Shown here one piece after another: positions 24,454 to 32,387 of a stretch of DNA of 64,000 nucleotides (the stretch's first letter is position 1; every line of letters begins with the position of its first letter). Source of the DNA: Bacillota bacterium. GTDB lineage: Bacteria; Bacillota; UBA4882; UBA10575. Made by a program: the position numbers and the translations under genes. Location of the stretch: the NCBI GenBank assembly GCA_029782135.1, contig JAKOVI010000162.1, forward strand, positions 1 through 64,000, given 5' to 3'. The notes beneath the pieces are model-generated. The model saw only the letters and a list, made by a program, of their open reading frames with translations, was not told the origin of the DNA and did no database searches.

Positions 24454-25910
24454 TCCCCATTCCTGCCTTCCTTCTGGTTTTCCACCCCGCCGGCCGGGCG
24501 GTCAATGACCTTCCGTTCCAAACTGAACTTGCCGTGCAGATTATAAAGACGGATGATATCCACGGCTACTAACTGGTATTCGCCTTCCACACGGTTAAAG
24601 CGCAACAGGGCCAGACTGTAGGGCGGGGCATCGCTGGTCAATCCCCGGAGGCCGGCCGCCCCGGTCGTCCCGGCGTTCACGATGACACTCCCGCCGTTTT
24701 CGTTAATCCCTGCTTGATGCGTGTGGCCGTGTAAAATGACCGGCACCCGCCCTTCAACCAGGGCGGCTGCCTTCCGGTTATGCACCGCCAGGATATCGAT
24801 CTTTCTCCCGGAACTCTCCAGCGCTGCCGCCAGTTCTTCCGCGGCGGCCGCCTGCTCATCGTCGCCCAGGATCAACTTTGAGGGATCGGATGCCGCTGGA
24901 TCGGCCCACCCCATAATCGTCAGGCCGTCCGTCTCGTAGATTCTCTCCGTCATTACAATCACGTTTTTATATCTACGCAGGCGGGCAACCACTTCCGGCG
25001 AATCATGATTACCCGGAATAAACAGGTATTTTACGCCAAGGTTATCAATCTGCTGGTTAATCCCGGCCTCCAGTTTGGTGCCGTAATCCGTCAGGTCACC
25101 GGTATCGATCACTAAATCGACACCAAACCCGTCAATCACTCTCCGGATTATTTCAACCGCCGCCGGATTATTATGAAGATCAGAGACATGTAAGACTTTA
25201 AGCTCCCCATCCACTTTCGCCAAAGGCGCGAGCGTATCAACCTGCGCAAAAACGGAGTTTAAGTTACCGGCGACTAATGATAATTGCTCACTGAACTCCG
25301 GCAGACGGGTCAAACCTTGGTCAATCAGGCTCAGGAGCCAAGGGGCCGCTTCCAAAGCGCCTTCATAGCGCGGATTATTTAAAGCCCCCTCGTCGAAGGT
25401 TAAAAGGACAACGCCCATCAAGAGCAGGACCGATAACGCCCCGGCCGTCGCCATCCGCCACAAGCGCGCGAAGCGGCGTTCACCAAGGAGTAAAGTTGTC
25501 GCGAGCCCGGCCACTCCCCCAACCAGGCATAATTTCACCAGAAAGAGAGAGAGGCTTTTTCTGATTGCCTGTAGAAAACTTTCAAAGTATTGACTGGTCC
25601 CGGTGACCCCCAACAACTCATGCTGGAGGAGTGAGAGATCAATCCGGTCCAAGGTTGCCGAGAGGATCACCGGCCCGCGATGGGTAAAAGCTTTGATCTC
25701 CCCCAACGGCGGGATCACCAGTCTTGACTCCCCCGGCCAGCCCCAGTCAAAAGTGAGGCGCAAAGCAAAAGGCCCAAAATTCGCCTTCATCTCCCCAAAG
25801 GCCGACAGCAGGCCGGCTAAGAGCAGTAACGCAATGGCGACCGAGAAAAGCAGCCGGCCGTTCAGGCGGCGGAAATACGGATTCATCTCTTGCGCTGGTT
25901 TTGTCTGCAT
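24450..25910 (-). CDS. Membrane-anchored calcineurin-like metallophosphoesterase
   Basis: The 486-residue protein has a membrane segment near 20-40, an extracytoplasmic beta-rich part, a second membrane pair near 115-170 and a phosphoesterase domain. Metal ligands are visible in HVSDLHNNP, DTGDLTDYG, IPGNHDSPE and LHGHTHQAG, the full calcineurin-like set, so it should be active. The substrate is unknown; the catalytic domain probably faces outward. ATG at 25910 is chosen because AAGGTG lies 6 bases before it; an earlier in-frame GTG (25934) lacks a site. It is coupled to thpR downstream. Confidence 0.9.
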   Translation of the reverse strand: MQTKPAQEMNPYFRRLNGRLLFSVAIALLLLAGLLSAFGEMKANFGPFALRLTFDWGWPGESRLVIPPLGEIKAFTHRGPVILSATLDRIDLSLLQHELLGVTGTSQYFESFLQAIRKSLSLFLVKLCLVGGVAGLATTLLLGERRFARLWRMATAGALSVLLLMGVVLLTFDEGALNNPRYEGALEAAPWLLSLIDQGLTRLPEFSEQLSLVAGNLNSVFAQVDTLAPLAKVDGELKVLHVSDLHNNPAAVEIIRRVIDGFGVDLVIDTGDLTDYGTKLEAGINQQIDNLGVKYLFIPGNHDSPEVVARLRRYKNVIVMTERIYETDGLTIMGWADPAASDPSKLILGDDEQAAAAEELAAALESSGRKIDILAVHNRKAAALVEGRVPVILHGHTHQAGINENGGSVIVNAGTTGAAGLRGLTSDAPPYSLALLRFNRVEGEYQLVAVDIIRLYNLHGKFSLERKVIDRPAGGVENQKEGRNGE

Positions 25911-25974
25911 CGAAAACACCTTGTCCTTTACCACAGTTAACCGGAGGACTGCTCCGCTTTCTTCCCGCCACCCG

Positions 25975-27459
25975 TTAGGCGGTCTTCTGCAAAATAGTAC
26001 GAAACTCCTCCCCGGAGATCTTCTCTTTTTTGAAAAGCAGTTCGGCCGCTTGCTTCAGGGAATCAAGTTTCGCCGTCAGGATCCCCCGCGCCCTCTCCTC
26101 TTGTTCCTTCAGAATCCGGGTGAAGACTTCATTGATCTTATCCTTCGGTGTATACTCTTCATCGACGATCCCTAAAGGAGAGAGACCGCTTTTAATAATC
26201 TCCTTGCTTAAGTGGGCTGCTTGCTCAAAATCATTGGCTGCGCCGGTGCTGCGCGTACCGTAAACAAGCTCTTCCGCCAGCGCCCCGCCGAGAAAGACCG
26301 CAATTTGGTCCTCCAAATACTCTTTGGTGTATAAATAACGTTCCTCATTCCCGCTCGGGCGCATAAACCCTAAGGCCTTCCCCCGCGGAGTAACCGTGAG
26401 GTGGGCGACGGAATGCGGCCGCACCGTCTCGCTGACCAGGGCATGCCCGGCTTCATGGACCGCCACCCGCTGCACTTCCTGCCGCTCCGGTTTGCGTTCC
26501 AACTTCTCACCCAGAATCACTTTGTCAATCGCTTCCGCCAATTGTTCCGCTCCGATCTCCTCGTTTCCGAGCCGGAAAGCAAGAATTGCCGCCTCATTGA
26601 CCAGTGCCTCCAGATGGGCGCCGGAAAAGCCGAAAGTATCCTCGGCAATCTTCTCCAGGTCAACGTCGGCTGCCAATGGTTTGTTTTTGGTATGGATCTC
26701 CAGGATCCGCAAGCGTCCTTCCTTCTCCGGAAGATCCACCTTGACCTGGCGGTCAAACCGCCCGGGGCGTAACAAGGCTTCATCCAGGAGGTCGGCGCGG
26801 TTAGTTGCACCAATCACCAGAATCCGCGTTTCGGCATTTGGTTTAATCCCGTCCATCTCTACCAACAACTGGTTTAAAGTTTGATCATACTCCAGGTGGG
26901 AAGTGTGTTTGCCCCGCTTCCCCCCTAAGACTTCAAGTTCGTCCAGGAAGATAATTGCGTTTTTCTTCCCCTCTTTTTGCGCCAGTTTCCGGGCGCGCTT
27001 AAACAATTGCCGGACACGCTGCGCGCCAACTCCGGCGTAAAGCTCAATAAATTCACTTCCACTCGCCGCCAAAAAAACCGCCTCCGTGTAATGGGCAGCC
27101 GCCTTCGCCATCAGCGTCTTTCCAGTACCGGGCGGGCCGCTCAGCAGGATCCCCTTCAGCGGTCTGATCCCTAAATCCCGTGTTTTCTGATCGTCCTGCA
27201 GAAAAGCAAGGGCCTCCATCAACTCCCGTTTTGCCACCTCTTGGCCGCCAATATCGGCAAAGGTGACCGGGGCCACCGTCTCCTTTTCCCCGGTATACTC
27301 CAGGGTCTCTAAACTTTTTTCCACACCGCGGCCCTGGAAATAGAAGCGAAAGACGAGCAGAACACCACCCAAGAGGAGAAAAGGCGCCGGATCCAGGCCC
27401 TGGCTAACCAGAAAAACGAAGACCCCGGCCAGCATCCCGATTAGTGTCTCTTTCCACAT
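25975..27459 (-). CDS. FtsH-like AAA+ zinc metalloprotease lacking the periplasmic domain
   Basis: The 494-residue product has two close N-terminal membrane segments (about 5-40) with almost no loop, then the AAA+ domain with Walker A SGPPGTGKT near 109, Walker B IIFLDELEVLGG and an arginine-finger region RPGRFDRQV. The M41 peptidase has the zinc motif HEAGH near 339. Normal FtsH is over 600 residues with an extracytoplasmic domain between the two helices; here it is missing. The gene directly upstream, overlapping by one base, encodes a one-helix membrane protein with an external domain that might supply it. It may degrade membrane proteins during sporulation or stress. Confidence 0.92.
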   Translation of the reverse strand: MWKETLIGMLAGVFVFLVSQGLDPAPFLLLGGVLLVFRFYFQGRGVEKSLETLEYTGEKETVAPVTFADIGGQEVAKRELMEALAFLQDDQKTRDLGIRPLKGILLSGPPGTGKTLMAKAAAHYTEAVFLAASGSEFIELYAGVGAQRVRQLFKRARKLAQKEGKKNAIIFLDELEVLGGKRGKHTSHLEYDQTLNQLLVEMDGIKPNAETRILVIGATNRADLLDEALLRPGRFDRQVKVDLPEKEGRLRILEIHTKNKPLAADVDLEKIAEDTFGFSGAHLEALVNEAAILAFRLGNEEIGAEQLAEAIDKVILGEKLERKPERQEVQRVAVHEAGHALVSETVRPHSVAHLTVTPRGKALGFMRPSGNEERYLYTKEYLEDQIAVFLGGALAEELVYGTRSTGAANDFEQAAHLSKEIIKSGLSPLGIVDEEYTPKDKINEVFTRILKEQEERARGILTAKLDSLKQAAELLFKKEKISGEEFRTILQKTA

Positions 27460-28025
27460 TAAGCGCTCCCTCCTTTCAACTCCGCCGTCTTCCTCGCGGC
27501 CGCTCTGGGAACGACCTTGAAATAGGCATGGCCTTCTTTGCTTAATTGAATATAGAAAAAGTTCTCTCCGAGGTAGACACGGAAATTCCCGTCACCCGCC
27601 TGCTCCTGTAAGGCCTGGAGGGTCTGATAAAGATTGCTGTATTCCCCGGTGGCTTTGGCTTCCTCTAAAGCAAAACTGAGCCGGTAATCGACCTCAGCCA
27701 ATTCGGCCGTCGGTTGACTGTCAACCAGGACTTCGGTCACAGTTCGTTGCTTTTTTGCCTCCACCTCTTGGATCAATGGTTCAATCGTCTCTTGCAGGTT
27801 TGTCACCTGCTGCGGATCCAGTTTCACTTTCACCTTCAATTCCCTGCCTCTCTCGAGCAGTTGGAAACTTTCCACGGCAGGCAGATCTTTCACCCATTTT
27901 TGTAACGGGTTATAACTGAACAACCGCTCAATTAGTGTCCTTCCACCAAACAGGAGCCCGGTGGTGAGGGCAAAAACGCACACAACAATAAAGATCTGTC
28001 TCAGGCTCCAGTATTTCCGGGACAT
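27459..28025 (-). CDS. Single-pass membrane protein paired with the FtsH-like protease
   Basis: The 188-residue product has one membrane helix (about 10-27) and a C-terminal soluble domain with helical EQEAGDGNFRVYLGENFFY. I do not recognise the family. Its TAA overlaps the ATG of the FtsH-like gene (TAATG), and the protease's AAAGGAGGG site lies within its last codons, so the two are made together. The ATG at 28025 has AGGAAGGAG upstream; a longer frame to 28100 is possible but has no site. A role as adaptor or external domain of the protease is inference. Confidence 0.75.
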   Translation of the reverse strand: MSRKYWSLRQIFIVVCVFALTTGLLFGGRTLIERLFSYNPLQKWVKDLPAVESFQLLERGRELKVKVKLDPQQVTNLQETIEPLIQEVEAKKQRTVTEVLVDSQPTAELAEVDYRLSFALEEAKATGEYSNLYQTLQALQEQAGDGNFRVYLGENFFYIQLSKEGHAYFKVVPRAAARKTAELKGGSA

Positions 28026-28355
28026 CCTATATCTCCTTCCTAATGCGTAAATCTCATTTATGAAATGGCCAAGGATCAAACGGGCTGACCAAGCAAGCAA
28101 GAACCCGTTTCTTTAGCGCAGATCCAGGGTAATTGACATAAAAATTATAGCATATTTATGACAATCTTTCGAGTTAAATCCCCAGGTAGATGCTGGAATG
28201 TGCCCATCAAGTCCCTCTCATGCCCAAAGAAGCGGCGAACATCCCTTATCCTCCGGAGTGAGCGGTGGACATCCCTCCTAACACAACCGGGTGCCGTGCA
28301 TAGACATAAAAAAACAACCAACCATGTTAGGGTTGGTTGCCTGTTGCTTCTGCTT
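28026..28355. other. Intergenic region, no gene found
   Basis: About 330 bases between the FtsH partner and the HD-GYP gene. Near 28146-28151 the minus strand has TATAAT with a weak upstream hexamer, a possible promoter of the protease pair. Two direct copies of a GGGATGTYCRCCGCT motif, 31 bases apart, lie around 28226-28275 on the minus strand. The HD-GYP terminator is at 28308-28340. No open frame with a ribosome-binding site was seen. Confidence 0.6.
28308..28340 (-). terminator. Intrinsic terminator after the HD-GYP gene
   Basis: On the minus strand GCAACCAACC pairs with GGTTGGTTGT across an 8-base loop, followed by T7. It lies about 16 bases past the stop of the HD-GYP gene. Confidence 0.9.
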
Positions 28356-29480
28356 TTATTTTTTAGGTCTTTTCTCGATTTCATCCATGGCTCTCTTGTG
28401 TTCCGATGTTGATAACGTCCCTTTAATGAAGAGCAGATGGTTCGCTTCGTCACTCAAATCGAGCCGGACCGGTTCTTCCAACAGTTTCTCCTCCCGGTCG
28501 AAATGAATCTGGACCACAGGGCGGAATGGTTGTTTATTCCGTACTTTGATCACTTTTCCTATTTCGCCGGTATTCAATTTAACCAGCGAGCCGATGGGAT
28601 AAACGGCCATCGTGGAGATAAAGACCTTCAACAATTGCGGATCGTAGAGCTTCTGGTCAGCCACGATAATGCGCAAGGCCTCTTGCGGCGTAATCCGCTC
28701 ACGGTAGGGACGTTCCGAGATACAGGCATCATAAACATCAGCCAGCGCCACAATCCGCGCTTTATAATTAATATCACTCCCCTTGAGCTTGTTTGGATAA
28801 CCGGACCCGTCAAACCTTTCGTGATGCTGCGCGGCAACAGCCCTAATATCTTTTGACATATTATTCGCCGCCAAAAACTCCTCGCCAAAAATGGGGTGTT
28901 TCCGGATCTCATCATATTCTTCAGGGGTTAATGTCCCGGCCTTATGCGTGATCTCCATCGGGATCTTTAACATCCCGATATCATGCAAGAGCGCCGCGAC
29001 TCCGATCTGGTTCAGTTCTTCCGAGGAATAATTCAGTTGCTCGCCGATTAAGAGTGCTAAGATACTAACATTGACAGAATGGGAAAAGAGGTAATTGTCA
29101 TAGGTCTTTAAATGCGTGAGGTTCAAAAAGAGGCTGGCATCCATCTTAACATGCTCGAGAAGTTCCCCGACCAAACCCGCAATGATCGGTTCTTCCAATA
29201 AACGGTCTTCAGGATTGGTGACAATCTCCCGGACGGCATTGACCGCATTTTCATGCGCTTGCGCCATCACCGGGGCCAACCTTTCCTCTGCTTTTTCCTC
29301 TTCACTCTTTTGGAGCTCGGCAATAAAGACCTCATTAATGTTAAAAGAAGCAATCCGCCTGATCATTTCCACGGTCAAAACGGCATTACTGGGTAGCAGT
29401 GTCACGGCAGTTCTGGGGATTAAAACATCTTGCGCTAAGATCATCCCGGGAACCAGCTTGTCAACTTTTACTGCTTTCAT
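28356..29480 (-). CDS. HD-GYP domain protein, probable c-di-GMP phosphodiesterase
   Basis: The 374-residue product has an N-terminal region of about 110 residues, then an HD-GYP domain with HSVNVSILALLIGEQL, HDIGMLKIP and HHERFDGSGYPNKLKG. These carry the HD metal residues and the GYP motif needed to hydrolyse cyclic di-GMP. The last 80 residues form a small beta domain (VYPIGSLVKLNTGEIGKVIK) common to this subgroup. The ATG overlaps the stop of the upstream CheX gene (TAATG), linking second-messenger turnover with a CheC/CheX-type phosphatase. A clear terminator follows. Confidence 0.95.
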   Translation of the reverse strand: MKAVKVDKLVPGMILAQDVLIPRTAVTLLPSNAVLTVEMIRRIASFNINEVFIAELQKSEEEKAEERLAPVMAQAHENAVNAVREIVTNPEDRLLEEPIIAGLVGELLEHVKMDASLFLNLTHLKTYDNYLFSHSVNVSILALLIGEQLNYSSEELNQIGVAALLHDIGMLKIPMEITHKAGTLTPEEYDEIRKHPIFGEEFLAANNMSKDIRAVAAQHHERFDGSGYPNKLKGSDINYKARIVALADVYDACISERPYRERITPQEALRIIVADQKLYDPQLLKVFISTMAVYPIGSLVKLNTGEIGKVIKVRNKQPFRPVVQIHFDREEKLLEEPVRLDLSDEANHLLFIKGTLSTSEHKRAMDEIEKRPKK

Positions 29481-29968
29481 TAAAACTCCTCCCTATCTTC
29501 TGGCGCGCTCTCTTGTAAGGCAACATTGATATCTAGCTTGCCGATATCCATTTCAAACGGAATCACTAAGAATTGTGCCGCCGCAGTTGAAACAGTGACA
29601 TTTCTCCCAATAAACAAAGCCGGGGGGGTCAAATCACAGATATATCCCTTTCCCGCCAATTCGGTAACGGCGTTACCTATGATCATATTCCCCAACTCGC
29701 CGATCGCGCTTTTTGCCAGTTCGTCAAAAGTATCGGTCGCCAAGGCGAATAACATCTTCGAAGCCAGCACGAGGGCTGTCTCCTCCGTAAGGCAAAAGAT
29801 GATCTGCCCGGTCAGATCGCCGGTCACCCCAATCACCACATTAACCTCATTCCCTTTAATCGGCGAAGACTCCAACCGCAGTTCGCCTTTTCTCGCTTCC
29901 AACCCTGCGACATCTTTAATTACATTATAAGCAGCATTTAAAAACGGATTAATATAGACCGCTTTCAT
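29480..29968 (-). CDS. CheX-like chemotaxis phosphatase family protein
   Basis: The 162-residue product has the CheX/CheC fold with the catalytic helix motif in SAIGELGNMIIGNAVTELA (Glu and Asn of ExxN) and GVTGDLTGQIIF upstream. CheX dephosphorylates CheY-P. The ATG at 29968 has GGGGGG at about 8 bases. It is translationally coupled to the HD-GYP gene, and no flagellar or chemotaxis operon is nearby, so its partner may be a response regulator outside the window. A second CheX-like gene lies at 53230. Confidence 0.88.
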   Translation of the reverse strand: MKAVYINPFLNAAYNVIKDVAGLEARKGELRLESSPIKGNEVNVVIGVTGDLTGQIIFCLTEETALVLASKMLFALATDTFDELAKSAIGELGNMIIGNAVTELAGKGYICDLTPPALFIGRNVTVSTAAAQFLVIPFEMDIGKLDINVALQESAPEDREEF

Positions 29969-30082
29969 CACAATCCCCCCTTGACGTTTGCTATGGGCAA
30001 AACGGCAACCCGTAAGGTTTCCGCCTGTTCTTTTTTTTCTTGTTATATTCTGTACAATTCTGGGAATACCTTTTTTCTCAAC

Positions 30083-30110
30083 AAAAAAACCTCCCTGTTA
30101 TGGGAGGTTT
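30083..30110 (-). terminator. Intrinsic terminator after the L,D-transpeptidase gene
   Basis: AACCTCCC-ATAACA-GGGAGGTT on the minus strand with a following T run. It lies 14 bases past the stop at 30124. Confidence 0.88.
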
Positions 30111-30123
30111 TGTCGGTTAAAAA

Positions 30124-31044
30124 CTATTCTTCAGAAAACAGGCCCAACGCTTGGTATTCCGCCCATCCGACCTGTCCGGTCACCGGCAACCGTTTTTCGG
30201 CTTGGAACTTTTTCACCGCCTGTTCGGTTGCGTAGCCGTAGATACCATCGGCCTTTTGGTCATAATAACCCAATTGCCTCAGGCGTTTCTGCAAAAACAT
30301 CACATCGGACCCTTTTTCTCCTTTAACCAGCCTCCGCCTGCCCATAAACGGATCACCAATGATATGAACCGGCGTCCCGATCTTCACCCAGTGGTATAAT
30401 TGCTCGACATCCTTGTTAAACATGCGCACACAGCCTTGGCTCGCCAGCCGGCCAATCGACCAAGGTTTGTTGGTTCCATGAATACCGTAGGTGCCAAAGG
30501 GTACATTCAAACCCAACCAGCGGGTCCCAAATCCGCCGCTCCAGACCCCCTTTGAGATTAATTTCCAATTGCCAACCGGGGAGGGGGTCTCCCGTTTACC
30601 AATCGCCACCGGAAAACTGGCAAAGGGCTGATTATCCACTAATACGGTGAGGGTTAAATATTTGAGATCGACAATGATCCGGAGATCTCCAGGGGGCGGG
30701 GTTGTTAACACCGGAGTAGCGGCGCGCTGGCCGAGCACACCCCAGGTTGCCAGGTCTACCTTTCCGGTGACCGGCAAACCGTTTTTCCTTTGGAAACTGT
30801 TCACCGCTTCCCTGGTTTCGGCATCAAAGACCCCTGAGATCTCATGAAAATAAAGGTTTTCATTCTTCAAAAACCTTTGTAGTTCGGCGACATCCTCCCC
30901 TGCAGCCCCCATGGCCAGTTCAATCTCATCCGGACAAGCGCACCGTTCGCCGGCCGCCCAGCCAGGGATGACACTCACCAAGAATAAACCCAGCAAAAAG
31001 GAGAGAACCCACCGCCGTTTGCTGGTAACCTGTCCCATTCCCAC
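30124..31044 (-). CDS. L,D-transpeptidase with two peptidoglycan-binding domains
   Basis: The 306-residue protein has a signal peptide, an N-terminal PG_binding_1 domain (FQRKNGLPVTGKVD), a YkuD catalytic domain (about 118-232) and a second PG_binding_1 domain at the C-terminus (FQAEKRLPVTGQV). The active site is clear: HGTNKPWSIGRLASQGCVRM contains the His, Ser, Gly, Cys and Arg of YkuD enzymes. It would form 3-3 crosslinks or attach proteins to the wall. The start is taken as GTG at 31044 with AGGAGG 6 bases before it; ATG at 31038 is possible. It is monocistronic with its own terminator. Confidence 0.94.
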   Translation of the reverse strand: MGMGQVTSKRRWVLSFLLGLFLVSVIPGWAAGERCACPDEIELAMGAAGEDVAELQRFLKNENLYFHEISGVFDAETREAVNSFQRKNGLPVTGKVDLATWGVLGQRAATPVLTTPPPGDLRIIVDLKYLTLTVLVDNQPFASFPVAIGKRETPSPVGNWKLISKGVWSGGFGTRWLGLNVPFGTYGIHGTNKPWSIGRLASQGCVRMFNKDVEQLYHWVKIGTPVHIIGDPFMGRRRLVKGEKGSDVMFLQKRLRQLGYYDQKADGIYGYATEQAVKKFQAEKRLPVTGQVGWAEYQALGLFSEE

Positions 31045-31155
31045 CAGTCGCCTCCTCTACAAGCCCGCTCTTTACATCGATATCTCTATTATTGACGGAC
31101 TGCCGGAAGCTTATTAAGGCTTTTTGGTCCCCCTTTGGTTGCCAGCCGTTCCACC

Positions 31156-32307
31156 CTAACTGCCGGGCCGGAGACTCATCTTTACCGGGTTCATCGGCTT
31201 TCTTCCATAAAACAGATAAGCAAGGAGTAGTCCGTTGCCAACAATACGCCCGGCCAAGCTGAAAAAGTAACCAATGTACGGAAGGATTTTCAAAAAGGTC
31301 AGGACAAAACCACCGGCGATAAAGAGGAGAACGGGATGTGGCTGCCGCTCTTTCCTGAAAGTGCGAAACAGGAGATTCCCAACCAAGAGATAACTGGGGA
31401 GCTCACCGAAGAGCACCAGGATCAGAAAGAGGAGCAGCAGGCAGATGCCCAGCGGTAACCCGATGACCAGCGCCGAGGTGAAGAATGCGAGGAAGGGCAA
31501 TAAAATTGAGCCACCCAGTCCCAAACCGACGATCCGCCGCCAAGCGGGGCGTACCGCCATCAGCTCCATCCAGCGGTACGGGAAAACTAAGAGCCAGAGG
31601 ACCCCGAGGAATAACCCGCCGATAAACCAGAGACCGCGAAAAGCCGTTAAAGCCGGAGAAAGCGGGATAAATTCTCTTAACTTCCCACCCACCTGGGCAC
31701 CGGGCTGCAGCACTGGTGTAATCCCCTGCCGGTAGATCAGATCCCCGCCGACCCGCGCACCCTGGGTAATCATTACCCTGCTCCCGCCGGCCTTTAAATC
31801 TTCTCCGACCTTTCCGTGCAAGACTAAGGCCGTCCCCTTGATATGGGCCGCCTCCGTGACCTCCCCGGCAATCCTTGCCAGCGTATACCAGGCCAACAAA
31901 GAAGAAGTTTTCGCTTGGGGTCCGAAGAAAAGTTCATTCCCGGCCGCCGAGATATTGCCGGCGATTTCACCGTTCAGATTGGTCAACAATGAAAATAAAC
32001 GCAGATTGCCCAGGACGCGCCCGGATAACTCAGTTTGTGCGGTAATCCCTAAAAGATCGCCATCTATTTGCCCGCTGACTTTGAGTTGCTCGGCAACGAT
32101 CAAGAGATCTCCTTTGATCCTTCCTTTAATCTCGACCGCCCGGCTGAACACCCAGACATCACCCTCAATCTCCTCACCTTCCCGGAGCAATACTTCATCA
32201 CCGGTGATTGTCTTCCAGGCGGCTGCCGCCGGTTGACCGGAGTTCAAACAAAACAGAAATACCGCCCCGGCAACCAGCAGTACCCTTAAGAATAAAAAGC
32301 GCTTCAT
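31156..32307 (-). CDS. Polymer-forming (bactofilin-like) domain membrane protein
   Basis: The 383-residue protein has a signal peptide, then a beta-helix-like region (about 30-190) of repeated short strands such as GRIKGDLLIVAEQLKVSG and GQIDGDLLGI, the pattern of polymer-forming cytoskeletal domains. Four to five membrane segments follow in the C-terminal half. The beta helix would sit outside the inner membrane. ATG at 32307 is chosen for AGAAGG 6 bases upstream and a signal peptide directly after. Its function is unknown; related proteins are common in Bacillota. Confidence 0.8.
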   Translation of the reverse strand: MKRFLFLRVLLVAGAVFLFCLNSGQPAAAAWKTITGDEVLLREGEEIEGDVWVFSRAVEIKGRIKGDLLIVAEQLKVSGQIDGDLLGITAQTELSGRVLGNLRLFSLLTNLNGEIAGNISAAGNELFFGPQAKTSSLLAWYTLARIAGEVTEAAHIKGTALVLHGKVGEDLKAGGSRVMITQGARVGGDLIYRQGITPVLQPGAQVGGKLREFIPLSPALTAFRGLWFIGGLFLGVLWLLVFPYRWMELMAVRPAWRRIVGLGLGGSILLPFLAFFTSALVIGLPLGICLLLLFLILVLFGELPSYLLVGNLLFRTFRKERQPHPVLLFIAGGFVLTFLKILPYIGYFFSLAGRIVGNGLLLAYLFYGRKPMNPVKMSLRPGS

Positions 32308-32387
32308 TTTCATCCTTCTCACTGTCAATTACTTGTCAATATTCTCCACCCAACTGCCGATCATAAGCTGGACACTATGAAATTGAA

